The notes: generated by a model not told the origin, from the letters alone. Positions 47,102 through 59,914 are shown, numbered from the stretch's first letter. The stretch is DNA of 64,000 bases from Plantago major (GCA_026545765.1 CM048839.1:21018566-21082565), one strand, 5' to 3'. A program made the numbers and translations.

Positions 47102-47811
47102 ATATGGTAAAAAAAAAATGTTATGGACCCACCTTAAAAACTAAATAAGTAAAAGAATATGCAATCTTCTTCAATAAGCATTGCCTTTGAATTAAACAAG
47201 GATGATTATACTCAGGCCTCAGCAGACCACACGCAAGCAGCAAGAAGCAAATCGATTACTCTTTAATTTCGGCGACGATTAATTCCGGCCTTCGTTGCGG
47301 ACTGCGAGGTCTCTCCTCCTCCTAATCTTCGGTTCTTCAAGTCCATATCTCTTCCTGAATACTTCCTTTATCTCAATTTTTCTTTATCAGAAAGAAGGTA
47401 TAATTATAACCCTAACTTTGGTTTTTTTTTGTGAATTTTGTAGTTTCTCTCTTTAATTTATTGTGTTGTTGCTGTAAAGTTTTGCAATTTCAATTTCCAT
47501 ATGTTTTTTTGTGCCTGCTGTGGGATGTAGGCTGTAGCTATATTTAAAAAAAATATCTTATGACTTTGCTTGGGCGATTGCAGCTTGTTGTACTACTACT
47601 CTCTCTACTAGAAATCTAGAATTGATTTTGGTGTAGTCAAGTGTTGAAAAACTTGAAAAGTATTGTTGTATGTTTCCAGATTTTTATATTATGAATAGAT
47701 GCTCTGTTTCTTGATAAATACCCCTGCCTCACTGTCTTTTAATTTTATATGTCAATTCCATCATGCTTTAGCTTCCTGCACTAATAGTTACATATAATGC
47801 AGTAATTTAAA

Positions 47812-50800
47812 ATGCTTCAATCAAGAATGGATAAGTTTATATCAAGAGGAACTTCAAGTGGTGTCGAGGCTTCCACATCCACTCCAATTCTGAATCAACC
47901 AACAAAGAAACCATGTGTGGAGTTTAATAAAGACGATATTATTTCTGATCCGGGGAAACGAAAATCAATTGATTCATATGATCCAAACATTAGAGATGAA
48001 GTCCGTATGGCATACCTATTAAAAGGAGCTTGTCAGCCTAGAGAACATGATTTTTCAGATAAAATGTGTATGGGAAAGCTTAAGTCATTTAAAGCTGAGT
48101 ATTTTGATGACTACAGTTGGTTGGAATATAGTGTATCAAAGGAAGAAGCATTTTGCTTATGGTGTTATCTTTTTAAAAATGTTCATGGTTCTCAAGCTGG
48201 TGGTGGTGTATTTGTATCGAAGGGATTTAGTAATTGGAGAAAAGCTATTCAGAGGTTTGGTACGCATGTTGGGCTAACTAATAGTAGTCACAATGATGCA
48301 CGGAGGAAGTGTGAGAATTTGCAAAATCAACGTCAAAGTGTGTCTTATTTGCTTTCCAAGCAAAACATTGCATCAAAAGATTCTTACCGTGTTAGGTTGA
48401 CAATTACCTTATGGTGTGTTCGGTGTATTTTAGGTCAAGCTTTGCCATTTCGTGGTCATGACGAGTCTGAAGAGTCGGATAATAGGGTTAATTTTCTTGA
48501 ACTTGTTAGTTGGACTAAATTCATCAATGGAGAAATTGCAAAGCACATGGAATCTAATGCTCCTGGAAACAACAAAATGATCTCTCCTGACATTCAGAAG
48601 GATATGGTGAATTCTTGTGCATCATTATCAACCAATGAAATCATTGAAGATATAGGGGATTCATTCTTTGCCCTTTTGGTTGACGAGTCTCGGGATACCT
48701 CCATGCAAATTAATTATTTTCCAAAAGTTCATGGAGTGTACTTTCATAATATAGTTTTGTTAAATATTCATTCGGTATAATGTAAGGGCAATTTCTGGTC
48801 AAAGTCGATCTAAAAAAATTATTTAAAAATCAAGTGTGTCATTTTATCTTGGACGGAGGGAGTAGAAGTTGATTGATTTGTGTTTCTTGGGTATCTTACC
48901 TAGACTCCGGGCATATCCGAGTGTCAGAACTTATATGACGGTCAAGAGTAATAATTTCTCTTTTTCTATACGGTGATGATTTGAGAAAGTGATTCAGTGA
49001 GTTAGATATTAACACTTGCTTTTATCAAAGTCTATCATAAGGGAAGTGATTGCCAATGCATAGAAAATGGTCAGACAAGGAGATTTATGTTTCTTTTCTC
49101 GATCCCGCTTCTTTTTTGTCACATTTTGTGACTTGCAATAAGTTTTCTAAAGAGAATTGAATTCTATGTTTTGTGGTGTTGTGACATTGCTAAGTAGCAC
49201 TGTCAAGCTGTTATATATGCAACAATATCTGAGCTCTTAATCTATATGGTAATTTTCTCATTATGTTATAGAAAGACGTGTATTATAGATTTTTACGACT
49301 GTCACTTTGGTTTTCCTCTTTGGATTAGAAAGGTAATACAGTTTTTATGGCGCTTGCAGGTTATTTCTAAAGATGAAAAGTTGGGTTAGTCCATTGAAAC
49401 TGCTCGTGTGCTTCTTGACAGAAGATATGATATGGTTAGCTTATTCGGATGCTCGAGAAGAATATGTACAAATTAGAAAGTGCTATTTCGTATGCATGTC
49501 TTGTGAATAGTTGTAAAATTATGTAATGTAGTTGTATAGTATTTGGCTTGATCAATATTGGATTCAGTTAACTACAAGTTGGGTTATGTTACGTGTACAT
49601 GACAGACTTGATATGATTTATAAAGATACTGAATGTTAATTACAGTTCTGAGATTATTGTATGTCTACTGTTTTATTTTACAGTCCTATAATCTCTAATA
49701 TTAAATACCTAAAGATCTTCAATTAGTATTTCTGTGCATTACACCTGTATGTGCCCCAACATTTATCTAGAGGCACTAATAAGTGTCCAATGCAAAGTCA
49801 TTGCAAAGGCTTAGTTGTTTATAGGGGCACTTAAATGTGCCTCGGAAGAACATATGGGGCACATTTTTCTGTGTGGAAAAGCCTTGATTTGGAGGCATTT
49901 AAAAAAGTGTCTCGAACACTATTGGGACCCCTTATCTAGAGACACATACTATAAGCGTCCCAAGATATTTAAGTGCCTCAATATGGTACATATAGAGACA
50001 CTTTCTGGTGTCTGGTAATCTCATTTTTGTTGTAGTGCAAGAACAAATGGTTGTTGTTCTACGATATGTGAACAAACATGGAGAAGTAATGGAGCGATTT
50101 GTAGGAATTGAGCATGTAAGTGACACTTCTGCCATATCATTGAAAAGTGCTATTGATAATTTATTTTCAAAGCATAAACTATCCATATCTAGATTGAGAG
50201 GGCAAGGATACGATGGAGCAAGCAATATGAGTGGTGCATTTAAGGGGTTGAAGTCTATAATATTGGAGGAAAAATCCATCTGCATTCTTTGTGCATTGTT
50301 TTGCTCATCAACTTCAATTGGCTGTTGTTGCAGTTACAAAGAACAGTCTGGATGTTGGTGACTTTTTTAATTATGCTACTATCATTGTCAACATTTCTAC
50401 AGCTTCTTGTAAGAGGTCAGATGAACTCAAGCGTATACATCATGAAAAGATACTTAAGATGTTGGAGAGTGGAGATATTTTGAGTGGTACGGGACAAAAT
50501 CAACAAATTACTCTCAAACGTCCCGGTGATACACGTTGGGGTTCATACCACTCTACAATCATTCGTCTTTTGACTATGTGGGCATCGGTTTCAAAGGTTC
50601 TCAAGAATATTGAAAAACATGGTAATCTTGGTGAACAACGTTCCATGGCAAGGAGCATGCGAGAGAAGATAGGACAATATACATTTGTGTTTACAATGCA
50701 TTTGATGAAAAGAATTATGGGGATTACAAATGAGTTGTCACAGGCATTGCAACGAAAGGAACAAGACATTGTAAATGCGATGAGTTTGGTTGATGCAGTT

Positions 50801-51543
50801 AAGCACAGATTGTGTTCTTTGAGGGAGAGTGAGTGGAACACATTTTTGAAAGATGTGAATGGATTTTGTTTGATCAATTTCATGGTTGTGCCAGACATGC
50901 AGGATTTCTATCCTACTCGTAAGCGCCTACATCCGGGAGAGGTTAGAATCACCTACTTGCATTATTATCGTGTTCAAGTATTTTGCCAAGTTATTGATTT
51001 CATTGCTGCGGAAATAAATGGCCGTTTTACTGTTGCAAGTTCGGAGTTACTTTTATGTGTATCATGTCTTTCTCCGAACAACTCTTTTGAGGCATTCGAC
51101 CATGCTAAGTTGCTCAAGCTTTCTAGACTCTATCCATTTGATTTTTCTGCAATGGATCTTGTCATACTTGATGATCAACTACATACTTATGCTTATGATG
51201 TTAGAAATAATGAAGAGTTCTGTAAAATTCGTGACATTGGAAGTCATGCAAAAAAAAAAAAATGATTGAGAGTGCCAAGGATCGTGTATTCCCATTGGTT
51301 TATCGACTTATTCGTTTGGCATTGACATTACCAGTTGCAACGACAACAGTTGAAAGAGTATTTTCGGCCATGAAAATCATCAAGACGGATGCACGCAATA
51401 AGATGGGAAATCAATTTATGAATGATTGCATGGTATGTTATGTTGAAAAGGGGATTTTTAAAGCTATTGATGATGAAGACATTTTGCAACGCTTTCAGAA
51501 GATGCGACCGCGTCGGATGCAACTGCCACCGGTTAGAAAGTGA
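47812..51543 (+). pseudogene. hAT transposase (TTF-type zinc finger / DUF4371), disrupted
   Basis: N-terminal part 47812-48718: basic leader, TTF-type zinc-finger region (YSWLEYSVSKEEAFCLWCYL...GFSNWRKA) and the DUF4371 region to LLVDESRD, where the first catalytic Asp sits. The frame is then broken by the insertion 48719-50037 and resumes at 50041 with EQMVVVLRYVNKHGEV and RGQGYDGASNMSG. A one-base gain in an A run near 50270 shifts the frame; the coding continues in another frame (HCFAHQLQLAV, LKRPGDTRWGSYHSTI) to 51264. There an A13 run shifts it again into the C-terminal hAT dimerisation domain (LALTLPVATTTVERVFSAMK). Most of the family domains are thus visible but in pieces; no functional transposase can be made. 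Confidence 0.93.
48716..50040. mobile_element. CACTA-like insertion with 3-bp TSD inside the hAT transposase
   Basis: The insertion 48719-50037 (1,319 bp) is bounded by caa on both sides (48716-48718 and 50038-50040). Dropping it with one caa would leave the surrounding codons in frame (SMQ / EQM). Read from the right end inward on the minus strand it begins cactacaacaaaaatgag, the CACTA-superfamily terminus. Between about 49755 and 50020 there are many short subterminal repeats around ggcactt, gtgtct and gaggcac in both orientations, also typical of CACTA. The left end (attaattattttccaaaag) does not show CACTA, so that terminus is altered or missing. It carries no recognisable transposase and includes a ggacggagggagta MITE end near 48855. 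Confidence 0.7.
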
Positions 51544-51718
51544 ATTTCGGATAATATATTTTGTAAACTATATGTAATTTTGGATCATATTATATATTAT
51601 ATATTTTTTCTCTTTTAATGTATTTTTTTTACGAATTCATCGAGAATAATTTTAATAAAGTGATAGTTAACTTTGGACCCCAGTAAAAATTAAGTTTAGA
51701 TTCGCCACTGTCCAATAT

Positions 51719-52371
51719 AGTATTAGTATATGATTTGGCCCCTCGAACTTCACTTCCTAGCTCCGCACGAGTAAGTTTAATTTGGGCGTGAAGTAAATTG
51801 GTGCGAAACATGAGAAAAAATGATGAGGGAGTAGTCATAATCAAAGAAATAGAGCATTTGTTGTTTTGGAAAGTAACGTCACTTTCAAAGTGAATCACTT
51901 ATGTTGGTGGAAAATTGAAGGCGAAGGCGATTATTATTTAGAGGAAGCACGATTTTGTTGGTGAAAGGCAGGAATCGGAAGAGGGCCCAGAGAAAAGAGT
52001 GAACCAACGAAATGACGCCAAGTCAGTTTGACCATCCTGTAAAGTAAGCACTAACACGAACCCTCACACTGAATCTGGCTGTCTTTCTTCTCTGCTTTCT
52101 TTCTTCTCCTTTCTTTTCTCTCTAAAGAGCAAACCAAAAGTAGCCGAAAACACATAAAAATCAAGAAGAAATCCCTTCTTCCCAAACACGCCTTTACCGA
52201 CTTTATCTCATGGCTTGTCGGCCGGAGTTCTCAATCGGGTAGCTGATTTTCTTGCCGGGAAGTTGTGGCGTCAGCTTTTGCTGAGCTCAGCTAGCTAGCT
52301 CAGTGTTTTGTTGGTTTCAATTTGAGCTCAAGAAGAAGAAGAAGAAGAAGAAAGAAAGCGTTGAGGACAAA
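51719..52371. other. Intergenic: upstream and 5' UTR of the DHHC gene
   Basis: Includes the reverse half of the older MITE (about 51735-51770), CT-rich leader sequence near 52080-52130 and an AAG-rich run just before the DHHC start codon. Confidence 0.5.
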
Positions 52372-55300
52372 ATGTATGTGGTTCCGCCTCCTTCTAAGGG
52401 GTCCGATCCGTTATCCGGATCCACTGATGAGCTTCGTATTTACCAGGCTTGGAAAGGCAGTAATGTTAGTTATTTTCTTCTGCTTCTTTCACTTTCTTAA
52501 CTTTCAATTTTCAATTAGTGTTATACTCTGTGTGTTATGTCTGTGTCATGGTGAATTAGGCAGCTGAATGAAACATTTTGGGGAAAATGGGATTGTTTCT
52601 AGGACAGGGTTTTGGAGTTTTAGATGTTTAATTGTTTTCTTGTAACAGTCTATGTTTTTGAGTTACTTTGTTTTTAATTAATTATTTGCTGCTTAGGATA
52701 TGAAATTTGTGATTCTATTGGTTGAGCAATTATTGAGAATCCGTTTCCCCCAATTAAAAGGGGTAAAAAGGTATGAAGAAAGCAGTTATCTTTATAAATG
52801 CAGAAGTTAAGATCATATTTGGAGATTCTCTACCTCTATGTGTTAATCTGTAGATACTGCAAAGTGTGGTTTTTGCTTCCGAAACTAGTTGATTACCGAC
52901 GCTTTCTTCATGAACCCTTTTTAATGGTTGGAGTGGACAACTGTTTTCCATGTATGTTGTATTTTGTTTAGTCTTTAGTGCATTGAATTACTTGAGAGAA
53001 AGCGAACGCTGAGGAATGTTGAGTTAGAGATGATGCTCTTGCCCATTTCACTGTCAAGTGCAAATTATTCTCTCGTTATTACTGTGGCTATGGATTGCTA
53101 GTTAGGATGCATTATAAGTTTATACCTTGTACTTAGATTCTGTAGTTCATTTCCTTTATACCTTGTTCCTAGATTCTGTAATTCTTTGCATTATACCTTG
53201 TTCTAAGATGCTGTAGTTCTTTGTATTGTACCATGTGCTTCGAATCTGTAGTTCTTTGCATTATGCCTTGTTATTAGATTTTGTAGTTCTTTGCATTATG
53301 CCTTGTTATTAGATTTTGTACTTCTTTGCATTATACCTTGTTCTAAGATTCTGTAATTCTTTGCATTCTACTTTGTTCTTGGATTCTGTAGTTCTTTGCA
53401 TTATACCTTGTTCTTAGATTTTGTACTTCTAGTTCTTTTCATATTATACCTTGTTCTTAGATTCTGTAATTCTTTGTATTTTACTTTGTTCTTGGATTCT
53501 GTAATTCTTTTTTACTTTTGTTTTGATTTTAATGAAAACTTTCTTCCTCATTGCAGAAATTTTTTCTACAAGGAAGGTTTATTTTTGGGCCAGATGTGAG
53601 GTCTTTGGCTCTCACTATACTCCTGATAGTGGCTCCTGTCTCAGTGTTTTGTGTCTTCATTGCCAGAAAGTTAATGAATGATTTCCCTGATAGCTGGGGG
53701 ATATCAATTGTGGTTGGTGCCGTGGTTTTCACATTTTATGTACGTCTCTTCTCTTAGATTTTCATTTCACATTAATACAGTTATTATCACTGCAGTGCTC
53801 ACTGAGAGAAATATAAGTTGATGCTCAAATCGTTAAATGTTTGATTTCCAGGATTTAATTCTTCTCCTTCTAACCTCCGGAAGAGATCCAGGAATAATTC
53901 CCCGAAATGCACACCCACCGGAACCTGAAGGCTGTGATAGTAACGTTGAAGGTGCTCAAACACCACAACTACGCCTTCCTCGTATTAAGGAAGTTGAAGT
54001 CAATGGTATTACAGTGAAGATCAAGTACTGTGATACCTGCATGCTCTACAGGCCTCCCCGCTGCTCTCACTGTTCAATATGCAATAACTGTGTTGAACGA
54101 TTCGACCATCACTGCCCCTGGGTCGGGCAGTGCATAGGACTGGTAAGATACATTTATCTGAAACACATATTTATGTTATTTTTAAATGATTATATAGATT
54201 GACTCTGAATTGAATGAGTCATATGACAGGCTTACAAAAATGTCCCAACAGCTTCAATAACATGTCATCTCAACCTGATCTCAAACATTATGAATCACAA
54301 AGTCCCTGTCTTTCTGAAACAGTCATGTCCTATTTATTGCACATACTAGTCATTTTTGCAGGTTTTGTTGATAGCTCATTAGTAGATTTTAGATTTGCAA
54401 ATTTGAGCATAGCATATATTAAGACTGATCAAGTTAACTTGTTCCAGTTTTCTGATCAAAATTACTTCTTTGTACTTTCTCCTTTCCATGTCAAATTAGT
54501 CGAGTTATCTTGTTCACATTTTCACATTGCATTCATCTCTGGTGTTCCACTGTTTGTGTTGCAGAGAAACTACCGATTCTTCTTCATGTTTGTCTTCTCG
54601 ACGACTCTACTATGCTTATATGTTTTCAGTTTCTGCTGGGTTTACATTAAAAGGATCATGGTTTCTGAGGACATATCTATATGGAGAGCAATGATCAAGA
54701 CACCTGCTTCCATTGTTTTAATTGTGTACACCTTCATTGCTGTGTGGTTTGTTGGTGGTCTTACTGCATTCCATCTATATCTTATCAGTACAAATCAGGT
54801 AAGAACCTATCCCTGAAGATCTAATAACCCAACGTTTTAGTAAATTTTATTTCTAGCATAAACCCCTATCTGGAAGGGGTGAAATTTTGCATTGTTTCCT
54901 TTACTTACTATTTAACTCATCTACTTCATTCAGAGTAACAATAAGTAGTTTCACATGCTGTTTGCAGACGACTTATGAGAATTTCAGATATAGATATGAC
55001 CGACGTGCGAACCCCTATAACAAAGGTGTAGTACGGAACTTCATGGAGATATTTTATAGTTCTACACCTCCATCAAAGAACAACTTCAGGGCTATGGTAC
55101 CAAGAGAACCCGCTATGCCCACTCGAGTGGCTGGTGGTTTTGTTAGTCCAAATATGGGTAAACCTGTAGAGGACATTGAGATGGGGAGGAAGGCGGTATG
55201 GGGAGATGTTGGTACCGTGCTAGACCATCAAGACGGCCAATTGAGTGACAACGAGGCCTTAAATGCCAAGGACAGCAGACCAGGCGAAATGTCTCCAGAA

Positions 55301-55486
55301 ATCAGGACTACAGTAGACGAGGGTGACCGTGTAGGAATACATCCAAGGCGTTCAAGTTGGGGAAGGAAAAGTGGGAGCTGGGACATGTCGCCTGATGTTC
55401 TTGCTTTGGCTTCTAGAATGGGAGAACCAAACCGGACAGGTGGGAGCAGCAGCGCCGGTGTCAGATCCTCAGAACCCAAGTTATAA
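52372..55486 (+). CDS. DHHC-type protein S-acyltransferase (PAT)
   Basis: 439-residue integral membrane enzyme that transfers palmitate to cysteines of target proteins. Five exons: 52372-52464, 53557-53739, 53852-54142, 54565-54798, 54968-55486, all GT-AG and in frame. Four membrane segments: two in exon 2 and early exon 3 ([20 protein letters not shown] and [13 protein letters not shown]...), two in exon 4 ([19 protein letters not shown] and [18 protein letters not shown]). Between them is the Cys-rich catalytic domain: [16 protein letters not shown], then [18 protein letters not shown] with DHHC at residues 177-180. The downstream [11 protein letters not shown] carries the TTxE motif. The Ser/Gly-rich C-terminal tail of about 130 residues ([20 protein letters not shown]) matches the large plant PAT subgroup that includes Arabidopsis PAT5-9. 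Location (plasma membrane or Golgi) is not evident from sequence. Confidence 0.95.
53110..53512. repeat. Minisatellite in DHHC intron 1
   Basis: About ten head-to-tail copies of a 37-41 bp unit, consensus near attataccttgttcttagat then tctgtagttctttgc. Units differ by scattered substitutions and one longer variant near 53425. It ends about 40 bp before the exon 2 acceptor region and contributes pyrimidine-rich sequence. Confidence 0.88.
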
Positions 55487-56267
55487 CCAACCATAATCAG
55501 ATTCGGGGAAATCCCCTTTGCTTGACATTTGGTGTGCTTTTGATGTCTAAACCGTGGTGATTGAAGTGTAAGCTGTTTTGCATTGTTACTTGTTTGGCAG
55601 GGTTTGGAATGTTATTACTCTGAGGAATTTATGTAGGCAGGAATTTATTGTCCGTGTGGGTTTGTCCTGTGATGTAGGAATGTGTTTGTTCATGTATGTA
55701 AACTGAACTTTATGCTTCTTGTCTTGTTTCAGTTAGCAGACTGATTGATTGCAGCTCTGGATCATTTGAAACTTGTTTGCATTTTGGAGACTGAACGTTG
55801 AAGTCATGCAAATTTTTCTGAACATTGATTGTTTCAGCAGAAATCCTTAACGCATAGTACCATCGATAATGATTCCCAGTTCGGTGTAGACTGTAGAGTT
55901 ATTACAAAATTTCATGTTCTTGTATAATGTATATGAAGCTTAGAAAATACTAGTACCTCAAATAATGCAATATTGGCAATTAAGGTCTGTAAAATATCAA
56001 AATTTTAAACTTGGATACGACAACTATTATGGGCGAGTGATTATAAAAAAGTAGCAGCGGGGAAGAAAAATTGCAAGCGATGCAAACAAACTAGAATGCC
56101 ATACTGAGAGTAGAAGCTTGCAAGAGTAAACTTAATTGCTTCAGATGATTTAAAGACCATCACAATATTGTGAGATCATAACATACAAGATAGGCATCGC
56201 ATAACTAAATGGAGTATAAATGAAAACAGCTAGATTACTAGATTAGGACTTATAATATCCAAGTAAT
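55487..56267. other. Convergent 3' regions of the DHHC and TIM8 genes
   Basis: 3' UTR sequence and AT-rich spacer; no coding potential or repeat ends recognised. Confidence 0.6.
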
Positions 56268-56935
56268 TCAGCTCAAGTCTCCAGAGTAAGCCCTTACACT
56301 TCCATCAATGGCCATGACCATGTCAGCGTAACGCTTGCCACAGTTGGAGAGGCAACTAGACTCGCTGGAACTGAATTTGTTTCCGGGTGTGCTCGTGATA
56401 CACTTGTCCCAGCAGACACTAGTGATCTTCAAAGCCATATTGGCAACCATTGCAGCTGCCTTTTGTTCCTGTAAGCAAACAGGACGATTATTATGCAGAA
56501 CAAAAATGAACGATCTGGGAATCTTTTAGGTTGTAGTAATTGATTCCATTCAGTCCCAGCTAAAAGGTTCTTGATAACATGAATAATCAACAAGCTAACA
56601 ATGTAAATATTTGATTAACAATATAATCATGTAAGATTCAATCACGTTTACTCATTTAGACCCGTTGAGCTAGCTACAAGCTGAAATTAGCTGAATTAGT
56701 TGCAAAATGAAGTGAGATAATCAAGAACAAACAACAAATGAACTCGTAGAAGCTAAACGATATTAAATTCACCATCATATTCACCAATTTCAAGAATGAA
56801 CAGACAAAAAGGAAGCTTTTCTTGGGAAATTTAGTTTTTTTCTTTCTAAAGCGTGAAATACAGCATATGAAGGCTATGAATGATTACCTCAATTAGTCTC
56901 TCCAGCTGAGCAGTGTTAGGATCAGATGAATTCAT
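56268..56935 (-). CDS. TIM8: Mitochondrial small TIM chaperone, TIM8
   Basis: 82-residue intermembrane-space protein in two exons (56935-56888 and 56468-56268; GT-AG intron of 419 bp, phase 0). With TIM13 it forms a hexameric chaperone that escorts hydrophobic precursors to the inner-membrane TIM22 machinery or to outer-membrane sorting. The signature is the twin CX3C motif: CWDKC and CLSNC, separated by ITSTPGNKFSSSESS; these cysteines form two disulphides and serve as the MIA40 import signal. The CWDKCIT and KFSSSES sequences are characteristic of TIM8 rather than TIM9, 10 or 13. The N-terminal MNSSDPNTAQLERLIE comes from the first exon and starts at the only in-frame ATG. The C-terminal tail (IDGSVRAYSGDLS) is a few residues longer than I recall for Arabidopsis TIM8. 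Confidence 0.92.
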
Positions 56936-57206
56936 GCTGAGATTGCAAAGCACGACCAAATCAGATGTCTGCTAAAACCCTAAACCTCAGAGAGTATCCC
57001 CAAATTGCTCAAGTCGATCAAAACAAAGAAAATTTGCTTTAGGAAGGGAGCTGAACTTCGAATGTTGTGAGTTTTAATGGGCCTTGGCCCATATCTATAC
57101 TGACTTTTGTTCATGGTGAGGAGGTCAAACTTCTGGACTGGCCTAAAACCAGCAAAACATGTTTAGTGAAGTACTACTAGTTAGATTTACTAAAAAAAAA
57201 AAAAGG

Positions 57207-57450
57207 TACTCCACTAATTAGATCAACTTCCGTCGGGATAACTTTATTTGCACATATTTAGCTGAAAATTAAAATAAATAATAAAATATAAAAATGTGTC
57301 AAAAAGTGTATTTTTAGGAAAAAATGTGTAAATGTAAGATCGTTTATTATTTGTTGATTGAAATAGCTTTCTTCTTTTATAAAGTATAGAGTTAGATTGG
57401 ACGAATAAATATAACAAATGTATAATTAAAGTTCTGCAGGGAAGGGAGTA
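57207..57450. mobile_element. Stowaway-like MITE
   Basis: TA-flanked 240-bp AT-rich element starting ctccactaattag and ending ggaagggag. Its interior shares words with the MITE at 16463-16634 in the opposite orientation (agtgtattttta, tttattatttgttg). Confidence 0.5.
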
Positions 57451-59117
57451 TGACCTTTGTCCATCTTCCATGGCTCATGTACGAGTGAATTAGCCATGAT
57501 TTTAGATTAAACATGTTCCAGAAACATACAATATTTGCATGTTAGTAGCAACCGTGTCTTAGTTGGGTTTGGGTTGAGAACGTACATTTTGGGTTGGCTC
57601 GATTATGATCATTGCTTGAGCTATACACGTATTGCCATTTCAACTTAAATCTTAACACCTTTAATCTTAAAATCATTCAAAAGACTGATTATATAAACTT
57701 TGTATCCACCCTCCCATCCAATGTAAGTTTCGAAATATGATAGTTTAGATCCTTTATTTCTAATTGTCTCGAATTAATATCATTGGTAATGACCCGGCAT
57801 CTTGTTGATTGATACGGTGCGATACTAATGATTGAGCACAAATGTATGTGATACTAATGATTGAGCACAAATGCACCGAGAGTATTGATATCGTTGATTC
57901 AGACTGGACATTTCATTAAAAGAATTGTAACAAAGTATGATTTAATTGAATGTGTATTTCTAGCTTGGGTGGCGATATCTAGCAATGCCAGCAAAGTCAT
58001 GATAGTATTGAAATGCTGAAAATCGTGGATCCACATCACACATTGACTATACATATGGAGTGAGAGATTGGAAGGAAATTAAGAAAAGGGCAAGAGGAAG
58101 CTAAGTTATCGGATCACATGTTGTCGACAGGGATGATGACAAGTAACACGGTTTTGTCTAAATTAGCTACCCATTAAATTATTGGAGTTTTTATTTTAAA
58201 AAAAAAGTTAAATGTAATGAATGTGGTTTATGCATACAAAATATTGCCAGATTTTATATTATTCAGGCACGGAATCATTGAATCCAACATCACACATTTC
58301 ACATGTATAATCCCAACTCCAATATTAACCTCTTCTATTTTAGAGACACGATCTCTCACAAAAATTTGGTCATGTAATTTAATTGTTGTTGGCACACCAG
58401 TGGCCACCGCCAGACTTTGTTGACAGAAACAAACAAAATATAGTAATCGGGAAAAGAACGGTTGAGCAGATTTCAAGTGTGGAAATGGATGAAGATGTTT
58501 CCTGGTGTAGACATGTACCATGTACTGTTGTTTGTTTTGACTTATATATAGTAATAATTGTGTGTCTATATATAAAAAAGATAGATTACAGATACAAATT
58601 TATACGAGTAGAATCAGTCAAGGAATCAAATCTGGACAGGTTTTGGATGATCGATCGCTCATTTGCTCTCGTTATTTTGTTCCATCTTTTTATGTTTGTT
58701 TCGTGCGATATTACGTTCACCATGTATTCCCCGTGTGTCCTGACTCATCATCTTATCCTTTCTTCTACCTTTTCGCTCATCATTCATCACCTAAGCTAAC
58801 TACTATCCGTTCATTCAAACAAATTAATATATGTTCTAATAACTTTTTGAGATACCGTTTGCCGAGATAACGAATCAGATCAACATCGCATATTTAACTT
58901 AAATCATCGGATATTAAAAAATTTATATTATACGTGTATTACCTACATTTCTAAATATATAATTTTTTATAACTAAATATGTAATGTTAATCCCGTGATC
59001 TTTAAAGATATTAGAATTAAATGGTTAATAGGTTTGACACGGTATAATCAACAAAGCGTGTTTACTTTTAAGAAAATGGAGCATATATCGTTTGTTGTGA
59101 TCTGTAAATGTGTCATC

Positions 59118-59173
59118 AACGTTGCACATTGAACTTTTCAAAAAAAAAAAAAAAAAAAACGTTGCACATTGAA
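59118..59173 (+). mobile_element. Minimal poly(A) retroinsertion with 16-bp TSD
   Basis: Two exact copies of aacgttgcacattgaa (59118-59133 and 59158-59173) flank cttttc followed by about 18 A residues. Long target duplications plus a poly(A) run are the marks of LINE-driven target-primed reverse transcription, here with the body of the element almost wholly lost. Confidence 0.7.
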
Positions 59174-59914
59174 GAATTAACACGACTCTAAAACTGGAAA
59201 ACTATGGGCAGCATATAATAAAGCCATAATATAGCAAGTTGCAGATCTTTTGAGTGTTTGCCAAGCACAGGTAGATTTTATGGCAAAATTAAAAACGAGT
59301 AGGTCTGTTTTTAGCTAGCAAGAGGCTAGTGCTTTAAAATTTTGTAATTCTTCTAAAACATTAATTTTCTTAAATTATAATTACAATAAATTGAGTGATT
59401 AAACTTATCCAAAACATATGAGTAATGAGGTAGCATATATATTATAATCCCTTCATCCTGTATTCAAATTCCCACGTTCTATTTTAATACGTCCCAAATT
59501 TTAACTTCTAAAACCATAAATGAAAAATATGTATATCTCATACTTTATTCATCATATATCATATTTTATATTCACTATATCTTCAACTTTATTCAGTCTC
59601 ATTTCCACTTTATAACCATATATCATATTTTATTCACACTTCTCTTAAAATTTGTATTTTGATCAACGAGAAGTTGAATTCTGAATAAAGTAAGTATGTA
59701 TTTATGAAAAACACAGAATTTTAGAAGATGTAGTAGTGAATAGTGACTAGTGAGTACATGATACATATTTTATTCACACTTCTCTTAAAATTTGTGTTTT
59801 ATTAGTTTTTTGTTACGTTTTTGTGTTTTGTGTGTTTGGTGAAAATGCATTGAAACAAGGTTAAACCAGTGCATACTAATGCATTAATGGAAGCATGAAA
59901 GTTCCATGATCTAT

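Larger units (their letters stand above)
46998..51718 (+). mobile_element. hAT transposon with perfect 8-bp TSD
   Basis: The element is 47006-51710 (4,705 bp). It begins cagtggcgaa and ends ttcgccactg, giving 10-bp perfect inverted ends. Both sides carry tccaatat (46998-47005 and 51711-51718), the 8-bp duplication typical of hAT. It contains a (TA)n run near the left end, a possible non-coding leader, and a plus-strand transposase interrupted by a 1.3-kb insertion. The perfect duplication implies a fairly recent insertion; the coding damage shows this copy is not autonomous. Confidence 0.93.

Noticed and set aside
49815..50018. ORF in the CACTA-like insertion
   Set aside because: It consists of subterminal repeat words and is not a transposase.
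58383..58870. 138- and 102-codon plus-strand frames in the 57-62 kb gap
   Set aside because: Hydrophobic, low-complexity translations of AT-rich DNA with non-ATG starts and no splice support.
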